DNA of 64,000 nt from Pseudoscardovia suis. Its GTDB lineage: Bacteria > Actinomycetota > Actinomycetes > Actinomycetales > Bifidobacteriaceae. Position 1 is the stretch's first letter, and the number at the start of each line of letters is the position of its first letter. Where the stretch lies: assembly GCF_002797875.1 (NCBI RefSeq), contig NZ_PGFC01000002.1, positions 248,001 through 312,000 of the forward strand, given 5' to 3'. A program made the translations under genes and the position numbers. This document shows, in pieces, positions 7,135 to 15,421 of the stretch. Below the pieces are notes generated by a model, which searched no databases, had not been told where the DNA came from, and worked only from the letters and a program-made list of their open reading frames with translations.

Positions 7135-9855
7135 TTGGAGGGTCCCGAAATCAAGGCAGTAGAAGCAGTCATTGATAATGGCGCGCGTGGAAAGCGCGTC
7201 CTGCGCTTCGAGACGGGTCGTCTTGCGCAGCAGGCGGATGGTGCCGTTGCAGCATATCTGGACGACGACACGATGGTGCTGTCCACCACCACGGCAGGCT
7301 CCAGCCCGAAGGAGAACTACGATTTCTTCCCGCTGACCGTCGATGTTGAAGAGAAGATGTACGCGGCCGGCAAGATTCCCGGCTCGTTCTTCCGTCGTGA
7401 AGGCCGCCCATCGTCTGAGGCGATTCTGGCGTGCCGTATCATCGATCGCCCGCTGCGCCCCTTGTTCCCGCACACGCTGCGCAACGAGGTGCAGGTCGTT
7501 GAGACGATCCTGTCCATCAACCCTGACGATGCATACGATGTCGTGGCTCTCAACGCCGCATCCGCATCCACGATGATCTCCGGCCTGCCGTTCGAAGGTC
7601 CGGTTTCCGGCGTGCGCCTGGCGCTCGTCGACGGCCAGTGGGTCGCGTTCCCGCGTTGGAGCGAACGCGAACGTGCAGTGTTCGAAATCGTCGTCGCCGG
7701 TCGCGTTGTCGAGAACGGTGATGTCGCAATCGCCATGATCGAGGCAGGCGCCGGCAAGAACGCCTGGAACCTCATCTACGACGAGGGCCAGACCAAGCCG
7801 GACGAGGAAGTCGTCGCCGGTGGCATCGAGGCAGCAAAGCCGTTCATCAAGGTCATTTGCGAAGCCCAGAACGAGCTCAAGCGCATCGCCGCCAAGGAAA
7901 CCAAGGAATTCCAACTCTTCCCGGAGTACACGGACGACCTGTATCGTCGCATTGACGAGATCGCTCACGCCGACCTCGACGAGGCTCTCTCCATCGCGGA
8001 GAAGCTGCCCCGCCAGGAGCGCATTGCACAGATCAAGGAAGGTGTGCGTCAGCAGCTCGCCGGTGAGTTCACCGACATGGACGATGCCGAGAAAGAAAAG
8101 GAACTGGGTAACGCATTCAAGGAGCTGCAGCGCCAGATTGTGCGTCGCCGCATCCTGACCCAGGATTACCGCATCGACGGTCGTGGCCTGCGTGAGATCC
8201 GCACGCTGTCCGCCGAAGTCGACATTGTGCCGCGTGCCCATGGCTCCGCACTGTTCCAGCGCGGCGAAACCCAGATCCTGGGCGTCACCACGCTCAACAC
8301 GCTCAAGATGGAACAGCAGATTGATGCGCTGAGCGGTCCGACCACGAAGCGCTACATGCACAATTACGAGATGCCGCCGTATTCGACCGGCGAAACCGGC
8401 CGCGTGGGCTCTCCCAAGCGTCGCGAAATCGGCCATGGTGCCCTCGCTGAGAAGGCTCTCGTGCCGGTGCTGCCCAGCCGTGAAGAGTTCCCCTACGCCA
8501 TCCGTCAGGTCTCCGAAGCCATTGGTTCCAACGGCTCGACCTCCATGGGCTCCGTGTGCGCATCCACGCTGTCGCTGCTCAACGCTGGCGTGCCGCTGAA
8601 GGCCCCGGTCGCAGGCATCGCCATGGGCTTGGTCTCCGGCGAAGTCGATGGCCAGATGGTCTACAAGACCCTCACCGATATCCTGGGCGCCGAGGATGCT
8701 TTCGGCGACATGGACTTCAAGGTCGCCGGCACCTCCGACTTCATCACTGCACTGCAGCTTGACACCAAGCTTGACGGCATCCCGGCCGATATCCTCGCCG
8801 GCGCTCTGCAGCAGGCTCATGAAGCACGCCAGACGATTCTTGACGTCATCAACGAGTGCATCTCCGAGCCCGATGAGATGAGCCCGTACGCACCGCGCAT
8901 CATCACGATGAGCGTGCCGGTCGAGAAGATCGGTGAGGTCATTGGCCCCAAGGGCAAGATGATCAACCAGATCCAGGAAGACACTGGCGCTGAGATCACG
9001 ATCGAAGATGACGGCACCGTGTACATCTCCTCCGAAGGTGGCGAAGCAGCGCAGAAGGCTCGCGAAATCATCGACTCGATTGCGAACCCGCATGTGCCGC
9101 AGGTCGGCGAGCACTTCAACGGCAAGGTTGTGAAGACCACGAGCTTCGGCGCGTTCGTCAACCTCACGCCTGGCACCGATGGCCTGCTTCACATTTCGCA
9201 GATCCGCAACCTCACCGACGGACAGCGCATCGACGCAGTCGAGGACGTGCTCAAGGAAGGCGACGAGGTTGAGGTCGTCGTGCAGTCCGTGGATGACCGC
9301 GGCAAGATCTCCTTGGCAATCCCCGGTTTCGAAAACCAGGAGTCCAGCCGTCCTGAGCGTAGCGATCGTGACGACCGCGGCGATCGTGGCGGCCGCTTCG
9401 AGCGCTTCGGCCGCGGCCGTCGTTACGATGACCGTGATGAGCGTGACGACCGTCGTTCCGATCGTGATGACCGCCGTGGTGGCCGTGGCCGCCGTTACGA
9501 CGATCGTGACGATTTCGACCGTGATGACCGTGATGAGCGTGACGACCGTCGTGAGCGCCGTTCCAACCGTTACGACGATCGTGACGATTTCGATCGTGAT
9601 GACCGCCGTGGTGGCCGTTCCGACCGCTATGCCGATCGTGATGATCGTGACGACCGCCGTTCCGATCGTGATGACCGCCGCGGTGGCCATGGCCGTCGCT
9701 CCGATCGTGATGACCGCCGTGGTGGCCGCCGCAACGATCGCAACCCGCGTTACGCCGTGGACGACCAGTACGACGAATACCGTGCCGAGCGTCAGGAGCG
9801 CACGGAGCGTCCGCGCCGTCGCGTGCGTCGCGACTTCGATCCGTTCGAGGACTGA
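7135..9855 (+). CDS. pnp: Polyribonucleotide nucleotidyltransferase (PNPase) with long Arg/Asp tail
   Basis: Phosphorolytic 3'-5' exoribonuclease of RNA decay, active as a trimer. Two RNase PH-type halves (about residues 20-240 and 335-560) are joined by a helical linker, followed by a KH domain near 594-650 with its GPKG loop and an S1 domain near 655-725 ([15 protein letters not shown]). After about residue 737 come some 170 residues made almost only of Arg, Asp and Gly, with repeated units such as [10 protein letters not shown] and [11 protein letters not shown], ending in a short basic/acidic tag. The start is TTG 7135, placed by the strong AAGGAGGAA 7 bases upstream. The 906-residue length compares with about 710-780 in most bacteria. 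Confidence 0.96.
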   Translation: MEGPEIKAVEAVIDNGARGKRVLRFETGRLAQQADGAVAAYLDDDTMVLSTTTAGSSPKENYDFFPLTVDVEEKMYAAGKIPGSFFRREGRPSSEAILACRIIDRPLRPLFPHTLRNEVQVVETILSINPDDAYDVVALNAASASTMISGLPFEGPVSGVRLALVDGQWVAFPRWSERERAVFEIVVAGRVVENGDVAIAMIEAGAGKNAWNLIYDEGQTKPDEEVVAGGIEAAKPFIKVICEAQNELKRIAAKETKEFQLFPEYTDDLYRRIDEIAHADLDEALSIAEKLPRQERIAQIKEGVRQQLAGEFTDMDDAEKEKELGNAFKELQRQIVRRRILTQDYRIDGRGLREIRTLSAEVDIVPRAHGSALFQRGETQILGVTTLNTLKMEQQIDALSGPTTKRYMHNYEMPPYSTGETGRVGSPKRREIGHGALAEKALVPVLPSREEFPYAIRQVSEAIGSNGSTSMGSVCASTLSLLNAGVPLKAPVAGIAMGLVSGEVDGQMVYKTLTDILGAEDAFGDMDFKVAGTSDFITALQLDTKLDGIPADILAGALQQAHEARQTILDVINECISEPDEMSPYAPRIITMSVPVEKIGEVIGPKGKMINQIQEDTGAEITIEDDGTVYISSEGGEAAQKAREIIDSIANPHVPQVGEHFNGKVVKTTSFGAFVNLTPGTDGLLHISQIRNLTDGQRIDAVEDVLKEGDEVEVVVQSVDDRGKISLAIPGFENQESSRPERSDRDDRGDRGGRFERFGRGRRYDDRDERDDRRSDRDDRRGGRGRRYDDRDDFDRDDRDERDDRRERRSNRYDDRDDFDRDDRRGGRSDRYADRDDRDDRRSDRDDRRGGHGRRSDRDDRRGGRRNDRNPRYAVDDQYDEYRAERQERTERPRRRVRRDFDPFED

Positions 9856-9934
9856 TCGCGCTATCGGCCGGTGACCGCTGATTGAACCTCGCGGTTCATT
9901 CCACTGCCGAGCCGTTTCAGCCGAGCCGTTTCAA

Positions 9935-9976
9935 CAGAGCCGGGAACACGTCATGGTGGCGTTGTTCCCGGCTCTG
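9935..9976 (+). terminator. Stem-loop after pnp
   Basis: A perfect 14-base inverted repeat (9935-9948 with 9963-9976) with a 14-base loop. No T tract follows, so termination is likely but not certain. Confidence 0.5.
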
Positions 9977-10057
9977 TGCATTCTCCCCATTGGCAGGGGT
10001 GCCCTTTACCATGTCGGTGTGCAAGAATCTACCCTGATCAAAGGAATAGCAAACGCA

Positions 10058-10609
10058 ATGTTCGCCGAATCGGACTCCAAGGGCACTGCAGCATGGATTC
10101 ATCCCGATGGTCAAGTGCCAGTGATGGTGCTTGTCGTAGTGATTGTGCTCCTCGTACTGCTGGGGCAACTCTTTGGCTCGCGATCTTCCAAAGGCGCGAA
10201 ACCCGAATACCGGTATCGTGCGCGCACATCCGTGATGTCGGCGAGAGAAGAGGAGTTTTATCATCGCCTCACCGCGATTTTGGGACCCCGGTATCTCGTG
10301 TTCCCGCAGATGCATCTGTCGGCATTGCTTGACTGGCACATCAAAGGGCAGAATTGGAATGCGGCGCGCTCCAGCATCAACGGCAAGTCAGTGGACTACG
10401 CAGTGGTGGAAGCCGATACGCTGCAGCTGCTGTGCGCTATCGAACTGGATGACCACACACACGACCGTCCTGACCGCGTTGAACGCGACCGGCTGGTTGA
10501 AAGAATCTTCAGTTCCGCGGGATTGCCCTTGGTGCGCTTCCGCGACGTCGAACGGATGTCGGATTCCCAAGTAAGAGACGCCGTTTTCTCGCACATGCGT
10601 AGAATGTAG
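10058..10609 (+). CDS. Membrane-anchored DUF2726 protein
   Basis: I place the start at ATG 10058 (AAGGAA 10 bases upstream), giving 183 residues; the frame is open further upstream over the pnp stem-loop. Residues 20-38 form one transmembrane helix. The rest matches DUF2726: an EEFYHRL block, LVFPQMHLSALLD, VDYAVVEADTLQLLCAIELDD with an acidic cluster, then LVERIFSSAGLPLVRFRD. The DUF2726 fold is related to restriction-endonuclease-like (PD-(D/E)xK) proteins, so a nuclease-like role is possible but unproven. The stop is 2 bases before the next ATG, so the two genes probably form an operon. Confidence 0.75.
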   Translation: MFAESDSKGTAAWIHPDGQVPVMVLVVVIVLLVLLGQLFGSRSSKGAKPEYRYRARTSVMSAREEEFYHRLTAILGPRYLVFPQMHLSALLDWHIKGQNWNAARSSINGKSVDYAVVEADTLQLLCAIELDDHTHDRPDRVERDRLVERIFSSAGLPLVRFRDVERMSDSQVRDAVFSHMRRM

Positions 10610-10611
10610 CC

Positions 10612-11790
10612 ATGAGTTCTTTGACGAATCCCTTCGGCCATCCCACGGATGATGACGTCCGCATTCTGGCATCGCGCATCGCGCTCATTGTCGTTTCGCC
10701 CAGCTGGGGCAGCGATGCCGTGCAGTCGCAAGGAAAGCCATCAACGCTGCCACAGGAATTCGCCGATGATGAGGCGCAGGCTTACGGGGACCTGGTGCAA
10801 TCCATACGCACGCTGCCCATCCCTCCTGCACTCGTCATTGTGGTTGACGGTATGGGCAGCGACTGCATGCGCGCACTGGTAGAAGCGGATGATTCCCAGC
10901 GTCGCACGGCGCCAGAACGACCTGCAGCGCATGATGCACCGGCAGCCGACACCAGCGGCGACATGCAAGATCGTCCTCGGTTTGTTTATGTGAAGGGCGA
11001 TGCGAAGCAAGGCCCCTCCCAATGGCTGAGCCTTGGCATGAAGGAAGCCTATGACCGTGGCGCCCAATGGTTTTGGTTGCTTGACACGGCCGTGACGGTG
11101 AACGCCGACGCATTGCATCGTTTCGCTGCATGGACGTCGTCGCATGCACTGATTCAAGGCGGTTTCGATGAGACTCATACCGGGGCATACGCTGCACACG
11201 GTTCATACACGCAGTTCCGCCCGGCGCTTGGTATCAGCGAATATGTGCGCGCCCCGCGTTTCGGCCGCGCCGGATACTTGGTGATTTCTTCAGCGTCGGC
11301 GCGTGGCATGCTTGTCTCGCGCGCGGTCGTGGATGCCATCGGATTGCCTGATCCTCGTTTTGCGTTGCATGGCGCAGATACGATGTACACGTACGCGGCG
11401 AGTGCCTACACGAATCCCATTGCGATTCCCGATGCGGTGGTCACATGGAATTCTTCCGCGCACAGCGTGCAGAAGGAAGCGGTGAATATCTGCTCAAGCC
11501 CCGCCCATGCCAATATCACAACCGCGGATTGCTACGTCACGATGCGCAACCGGGGATACGTGGCTCGATATCTCATGGAACGCGGTGACTTCCATCCGCT
11601 GGCCTTTGCCATCGGCACGGCAGTGACATGCGGCTCACAATTCAGCGCTTTGATACGTGCCCGGCATGATGCCGCGGTGCCAGGCATCGTGGAATTGTTC
11701 AAAGGGTGGGTCGCCGCGCGGCGCATCATGCATGATCCCGATTGGAGACCGGCCCAGTCGCCGTCCGCGCTCGCCGTTCATAGTAGTTAA
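10612..11790 (+). CDS. Glycosyltransferase-like protein (GT-A fold, GT2 type)
   Basis: A 392-residue cytoplasmic protein. The order of blocks resembles GT2 galactofuranosyl/rhamnosyl transferases: an N-terminal beta strand (IALIVVSPS), a second strand (ALVIVVDGMGSD), a nucleotide-binding-like core (RFVYVKGDAKQGPSQWLSLG, residues about 122-142) and WFWLLDTAVTVNADAL where family members have a W-x-x-D-D-D type metal motif. Here only one Asp remains at that place, so metal binding may be changed. A later block, FALHGADTMYTYAAS, corresponds to the acceptor-side catalytic segment. I cannot name donor or acceptor. It may be co-transcribed with the DUF2726 gene. Confidence 0.55.
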   Translation: MSSLTNPFGHPTDDDVRILASRIALIVVSPSWGSDAVQSQGKPSTLPQEFADDEAQAYGDLVQSIRTLPIPPALVIVVDGMGSDCMRALVEADDSQRRTAPERPAAHDAPAADTSGDMQDRPRFVYVKGDAKQGPSQWLSLGMKEAYDRGAQWFWLLDTAVTVNADALHRFAAWTSSHALIQGGFDETHTGAYAAHGSYTQFRPALGISEYVRAPRFGRAGYLVISSASARGMLVSRAVVDAIGLPDPRFALHGADTMYTYAASAYTNPIAIPDAVVTWNSSAHSVQKEAVNICSSPAHANITTADCYVTMRNRGYVARYLMERGDFHPLAFAIGTAVTCGSQFSALIRARHDAAVPGIVELFKGWVAARRIMHDPDWRPAQSPSALAVHSS

Positions 11791-11848
11791 CCATCCACAG
11801 TATTAACCGCGCAGTTGCACAGCAGTTGCATAGCTTGAAGGAGCGAAC

Positions 11849-12715
11849 ATGGCAATTCCCATGAGAAAACTTGGACCTTTCATCACCACCGCCATCGGCC
11901 AGGGCGAAATGCCTCTGACCATCGAAAACAACCGTGGTCACGATGTCGGCATCCAGACCATCCATGCGGCTCTTGACGCTGGCTGCCGCCACCTTGACAC
12001 CGCGTGGGCGTACTACACGCCAGGCGAAGAGGAGCAGACCGGCGAGAAGCTGGTGCGCGAAGCTCTTGACACGTGGGATGGTCCGCGCGATGAAGTGCTT
12101 GTTGCCACGAAGGTTGGTCTGCGCCGGGCATGGGACGGCGACAAGCCGATCTGGCCGCGTGACGGCAAGCCCGAGCACATCGTCGAATACGGCAAGCAGT
12201 CCGCGCGGGCGCTGGGTGTTGACACCATCGACCTGTTGTATTTGCACCGCCACGATCCGCAAGTGCCCTATGAGGAATCCTGCGCAGGCATCAAGCAGTT
12301 GCTTGATGAGGGTGTGGCCGCGTGGGCTGGCGTTTCCAACGTGACGATCGAACAGCTCGACATCGCCCGTCGAGTGCTGGGCGACAAGCTCGTGGCTGTG
12401 CAGAACCAATATTCCCCGGTGCATCTCGAGACGCAGGACACCATGGATTATTGCGCAAAGCTGGGGCTGGCGTTCGTGTGCTGGAGCCCGCTGGGAGGCT
12501 ACCGCCATCCGTATGACGATTCGAAGTTCGACCCGTTCCGCAAGGTCGCCGCAGATCATGGAGTCAGCTACCAGCAGATTGTGCTGGCATGGGAGCTTGC
12601 CAAGGGCGATCATGTGTTCGTGATTCCTGGCGCCCATCGCCCCGAAACGATCGTGGATTCGCTTCATTCCGGTGACGTGACGCTGAGCGATGAGGAGCTG
12701 GCGTATCTTGGCTGA
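11849..12715 (+). CDS. Aldo/keto reductase
   Basis: NAD(P)H-dependent oxidoreductase with a TIM-barrel fold; 288 residues. The catalytic tetrad can be assigned as Asp50 (HLDTAW), Tyr55 or Tyr56, Lys88 (VATKVG) and His133 (LYLHRHD). Downstream are the conserved GVSNV strand and the C-terminal VIPGAHRPETI cofactor segment. It lacks the longer C-terminal loop of classical aldose reductases and the substrate cannot be inferred. A GGAGCG ribosome binding site precedes ATG 11849. Its 3' end overlaps the next gene. Confidence 0.9.
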   Translation: MAIPMRKLGPFITTAIGQGEMPLTIENNRGHDVGIQTIHAALDAGCRHLDTAWAYYTPGEEEQTGEKLVREALDTWDGPRDEVLVATKVGLRRAWDGDKPIWPRDGKPEHIVEYGKQSARALGVDTIDLLYLHRHDPQVPYEESCAGIKQLLDEGVAAWAGVSNVTIEQLDIARRVLGDKLVAVQNQYSPVHLETQDTMDYCAKLGLAFVCWSPLGGYRHPYDDSKFDPFRKVAADHGVSYQQIVLAWELAKGDHVFVIPGAHRPETIVDSLHSGDVTLSDEELAYLG

Positions 12716-13598
12716 GCAGATGATGCCTGTCACGATTCCTCTTGTGCTCGCCCCCGGCGTGGAGGTGCGCTTCGCTACGCGTCTGGGCGGGGCGTCGCAA
12801 GGGGATTGGGCGTTTTGCAATCTCGGTTCCAAGGTCGGCGACGATCCGGCACATGTGGCTGCCAACATGGAGGGGCTCGCTCACGTGATGGGCGCGCCGC
12901 TGCGGCTTATCCACCAAGTGCATTCCGCGATTGCCGTCGATGCCGATGAATTGGCCGATAATGCGGTGGATTCCTACCACGTGGATGCCGACGCGCAGGT
13001 GAGCGCGCGCACAGGCATGCCGCTGGGCATCTTTGGTGCGGATTGCCTGCCGGTGCTCTATGCGGATCCCGACTCTGGCGTGATTGCTGCGTCGCATTGC
13101 GGCAGACGCGGCCTGCAGCGTGGCGTGGTGCATTCCTGCGTGGAGAAAATGATTGAGAAAGGCGCCGACCGCACGCGCATCAGCGCCATGCTCGGTCCGT
13201 GCATTTGCGGCACATGCTACGAGGTGGGAGACGAGATAGCGCAGGAATTCAACGCGCAATTCCCCGGAACCGCCACCGTGACACGCTTCGGGGGAGCGGG
13301 CATTGACATCGCCGCTGCTGCGCGCCAAGCGCTTGCAGCCGAGGGTATCGAAGGTGAGCGCATCGTAAGCGCCGTGCCGCGTGTGGCGGCTGCGACGTCG
13401 TATCTCAAGGACGACGCGGAGCTGCAGCAACTGTGCATGCAAGACAACGAGGGCGATCCGGTGCTCGCGGAGCGTCTTGGCGCGATGGACCGCTGCCTGT
13501 GCACGGTTGAGAATCCGTTGTGGTACTCCCACCGCAGGGCGTTTCTGTCCCACAAGGAGCATGAAGGGCGTTTCCTCGCGGTCATTGTGCGACGCTAG
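12708..13598 (+). CDS. pgeF: PgeF/YfiH family protein (laccase-domain purine nucleosidase/phosphorylase type)
   Basis: Member of the DUF152 / YlmD-YfiH family, formerly called polyphenol oxidase; characterised members act on purine nucleosides or on the UDP-MurNAc dipeptide. Visible blocks are RLIHQVHS (first metal His), FGADCLPVLY (metal Cys), AASHCGRRGLQRG, MLGPCICGTCYEVGDEI and a C-terminal DNEGDPV-RLG region. Most relatives have H-A-G-W-R-G where this protein has HCGRRG. The start is uncertain: TTG 12708 has GAGGAG 9 bases upstream and overlaps the aldo/keto reductase end; ATGs at 12720 and 12723 are alternatives. It lies 1 base before ispD. Confidence 0.85.
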   Translation: MAEQMMPVTIPLVLAPGVEVRFATRLGGASQGDWAFCNLGSKVGDDPAHVAANMEGLAHVMGAPLRLIHQVHSAIAVDADELADNAVDSYHVDADAQVSARTGMPLGIFGADCLPVLYADPDSGVIAASHCGRRGLQRGVVHSCVEKMIEKGADRTRISAMLGPCICGTCYEVGDEIAQEFNAQFPGTATVTRFGGAGIDIAAAARQALAAEGIEGERIVSAVPRVAAATSYLKDDAELQQLCMQDNEGDPVLAERLGAMDRCLCTVENPLWYSHRRAFLSHKEHEGRFLAVIVRR

Positions 13599-13599
13599 C

Positions 13600-14421
13600 A
13601 TGGTCACCATGTCGGAAAGCACTACGTCATCATCGCCTACAGTCCCTGTCGTCGCTATAGTCCTTGCCGCTGGTTTCGGCACGCGCTTCGATCCGAAGAA
13701 CCCCAAGCAGCTGGTTTCCGTGGACGACCGTCCGGTGATTGCATGGTCCCTTGAGGCATTTGAGGACGCCCCTGAGGTGACCGACATCGTTGTGGTCGTC
13801 AATCCCACGGTCTATGAGGCGGTGGAAGGCGTCATCGATGAACGTGGCTTCGCCAAGGTGCGAGCACTCGTGCCTGGCGGTGAGACGCGTGCCGACAGCA
13901 CCGTTGCTGCACTCGATTTTTTGGCTCAATCCGGGATTCCCCACGATGCCAAGGTGCTCATCCACGACGGTGTGCGCCCCTTCGTCTCGCCCAAGATAAT
14001 CGGGGAATGCGTGGCAGTGCTGGATTCGGTGAATGCGGCCACGGTCGCAGTTCCCAGCACCGACACCATTCTGCTGGCTACTCCCGATGAAGGCGATGAC
14101 AAGACGCCGAAGGTGCGGGCGGTGCCTGATCGTGCGGCGACATTCCGGGCACAGACTCCCCAGTGCTTCCGTTTCGGTACGATTCGCGACGCATACAACC
14201 GCGCCGCTGACGACGAAGGCTTCCGTCCGACGGATGACACGCGCGTCATCATCGATTATCTTCCCGACGAGCCCGTAGCGATCGTGCAAGGTTCGGACGA
14301 CAATATGAAGATTACCGTTCAAGGCGATATCGACGTCGCCGAAACCATTGCCCCCCGCGCTCGCCGTGTGCGCAATCTTGCGCGCAAGCGCATCGCGCAG
14401 CAGATGCTCGCCGACATGTGA
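13600..14421 (+). CDS. ispD: 2-C-methyl-D-erythritol 4-phosphate cytidylyltransferase
   Basis: Third step of the non-mevalonate isoprenoid pathway: CTP plus MEP gives CDP-ME. The 273-residue protein has the CTP-binding glycine-rich loop LAAGFGTRF, the KNPKQL motif, VPGGETRADST, HDGVRPF, the RAQTPQCF substrate loop and TDDT, with NMKITVQGDIDVAE near the C-terminus. The first loop reads AAGFGTRF rather than the common AAGxGxRM. It starts at ATG 13600 or ATG 13609. A basic C-terminal extension (RRVRNLARKR) follows the catalytic domain. The stop codon is part of a repeated decamer (see 14413). Confidence 0.94.
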   Translation: MVTMSESTTSSSPTVPVVAIVLAAGFGTRFDPKNPKQLVSVDDRPVIAWSLEAFEDAPEVTDIVVVVNPTVYEAVEGVIDERGFAKVRALVPGGETRADSTVAALDFLAQSGIPHDAKVLIHDGVRPFVSPKIIGECVAVLDSVNAATVAVPSTDTILLATPDEGDDKTPKVRAVPDRAATFRAQTPQCFRFGTIRDAYNRAADDEGFRPTDDTRVIIDYLPDEPVAIVQGSDDNMKITVQGDIDVAETIAPRARRVRNLARKRIAQQMLADM

Positions 14422-14461
14422 GTTGACGACATGTGAGCCGACATGTGAGTAGACATGTGAG
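14413..14461 (+). repeat. Decamer gacatgtgag, four copies across the ispD stop
   Basis: Copies start at 14413, 14428, 14440 and 14452. The first contains the last ispD codons and its stop (GAC ATG TGA), so the others look like extra copies of a gene end. Confidence 0.8.
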
Positions 14462-14507
14462 TGGCGCGTCGATTCGGTTCGGTTCTGTCTGGGCTACAGT
14501 GGGTGGT

Positions 14508-15167
14508 ATGGAACGGTTCGATGTGGTGATTTCAGGATTCGACGCCTATAAGGGTGTCGATGTGAATCCGTCGCGTGAAGTGGCACAGGCTTTGGCTCGT
14601 GATGGCGTGCCAGATCCGCCCACCGGCGCATCGATCCATGTGACCAGCGTCTTGCTGCCCATGAGCTTTGCCAAGGCCTGGCCATTGTTGCTGGGCACCA
14701 TTGACGAAGTTCGTCCCCGCATCGTCATCGCCACGGGTCTTAAACGCGCCAGCCGAAGCATTGCCTTGGAACGGTGCGCCACAAATATCATGGATGCCGA
14801 CAAGCCTGACGCCGACAACGCGCAACCCCGCAGGGTTCCCATCGAGCCAGGAGCGCCAGCGGCGTATTGGACGCAGCTGCCGTTGCGTGGGATTCTCAAT
14901 GTCTTCGCCGAGCAGGGGATTCCCGCTACGCTCAGTTCCGACGCAGGCACGTATGTGTGCAATTCGCTGTTTTACCGGTTGCTTAATTGGAGCGCCGGTC
15001 GTGGCGATGCTTTGGCGGGGTTCGTCAGTTTCCCCACGGTGAATGAAAGCGGCGACTACCGCATCGGCATTCCCCTGGGGCAGATGATCACCGCCACCCA
15101 GGATGTGGTGCGTTCAGCCGTTGAATATTGTCAGAAGGCTCCGAAGGACGCATTGGAAAGAGCCTGA
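14508..15167 (+). CDS. Pyroglutamyl peptidase I-like protein lacking the catalytic His
   Basis: A 219-residue member of peptidase family C15, which removes N-terminal pyroglutamate. The N-terminal VVISGFDAYKGVDVNPS block, Glu88 (IALERCATN) and the nucleophile Cys151 (AGTYVCNSLFY) are all present. The histidine of the triad, expected 23 residues after the Cys in a G-F-[IV]-H-[VI]-P context, is Ser174 here (GFVSFPTV). The protein may therefore be inactive or may do another job. ATG 14508 is chosen because the fold begins there; the frame is open upstream over the repeated decamers. Confidence 0.85.
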   Translation: MERFDVVISGFDAYKGVDVNPSREVAQALARDGVPDPPTGASIHVTSVLLPMSFAKAWPLLLGTIDEVRPRIVIATGLKRASRSIALERCATNIMDADKPDADNAQPRRVPIEPGAPAAYWTQLPLRGILNVFAEQGIPATLSSDAGTYVCNSLFYRLLNWSAGRGDALAGFVSFPTVNESGDYRIGIPLGQMITATQDVVRSAVEYCQKAPKDALERA

Positions 15168-15196
15168 CGCATCACAGACGTCTGATGCATCAGGCT
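15161..15196 (+). terminator. Stem-loop at the end of the Pcp-like gene
   Basis: Imperfect inverted repeat of about 14 bases (agcctgacgcatca / tgatgcatcaggct, one mismatch) that starts inside the last codons and ends at 15196. It lacks a T tract. Confidence 0.45.
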
Positions 15197-15421
15197 GAGG
15201 ATTGCCGATGCGCAGCTCATTGCGGGCAGGACGCGCGCAAATCGCTGGCCGATTCGCCCAATGCGGTTTGCGTGCCGTCCTGACGCTATCTGATAGACTT
15301 CCCTTAGGGATTTGTGAATCGCAGTGACGCGATTTGCGCATGCAGGAGACATGTGCGAAATACGCGTTCGGAAGACGCGCGGAAGATCCCTCCAGATGAA
15401 CAAAGCAAGGGGAGTGACCTC

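Noticed and set aside
6523-9690. A 1055-codon minus-strand open frame opposite pnp
   Set aside because: It is the complement of a G/C-rich gene with strong codon bias; the product is a monotonous Val/Ile/Thr repeat at one end (the complement of the RD tail) and matches no family.
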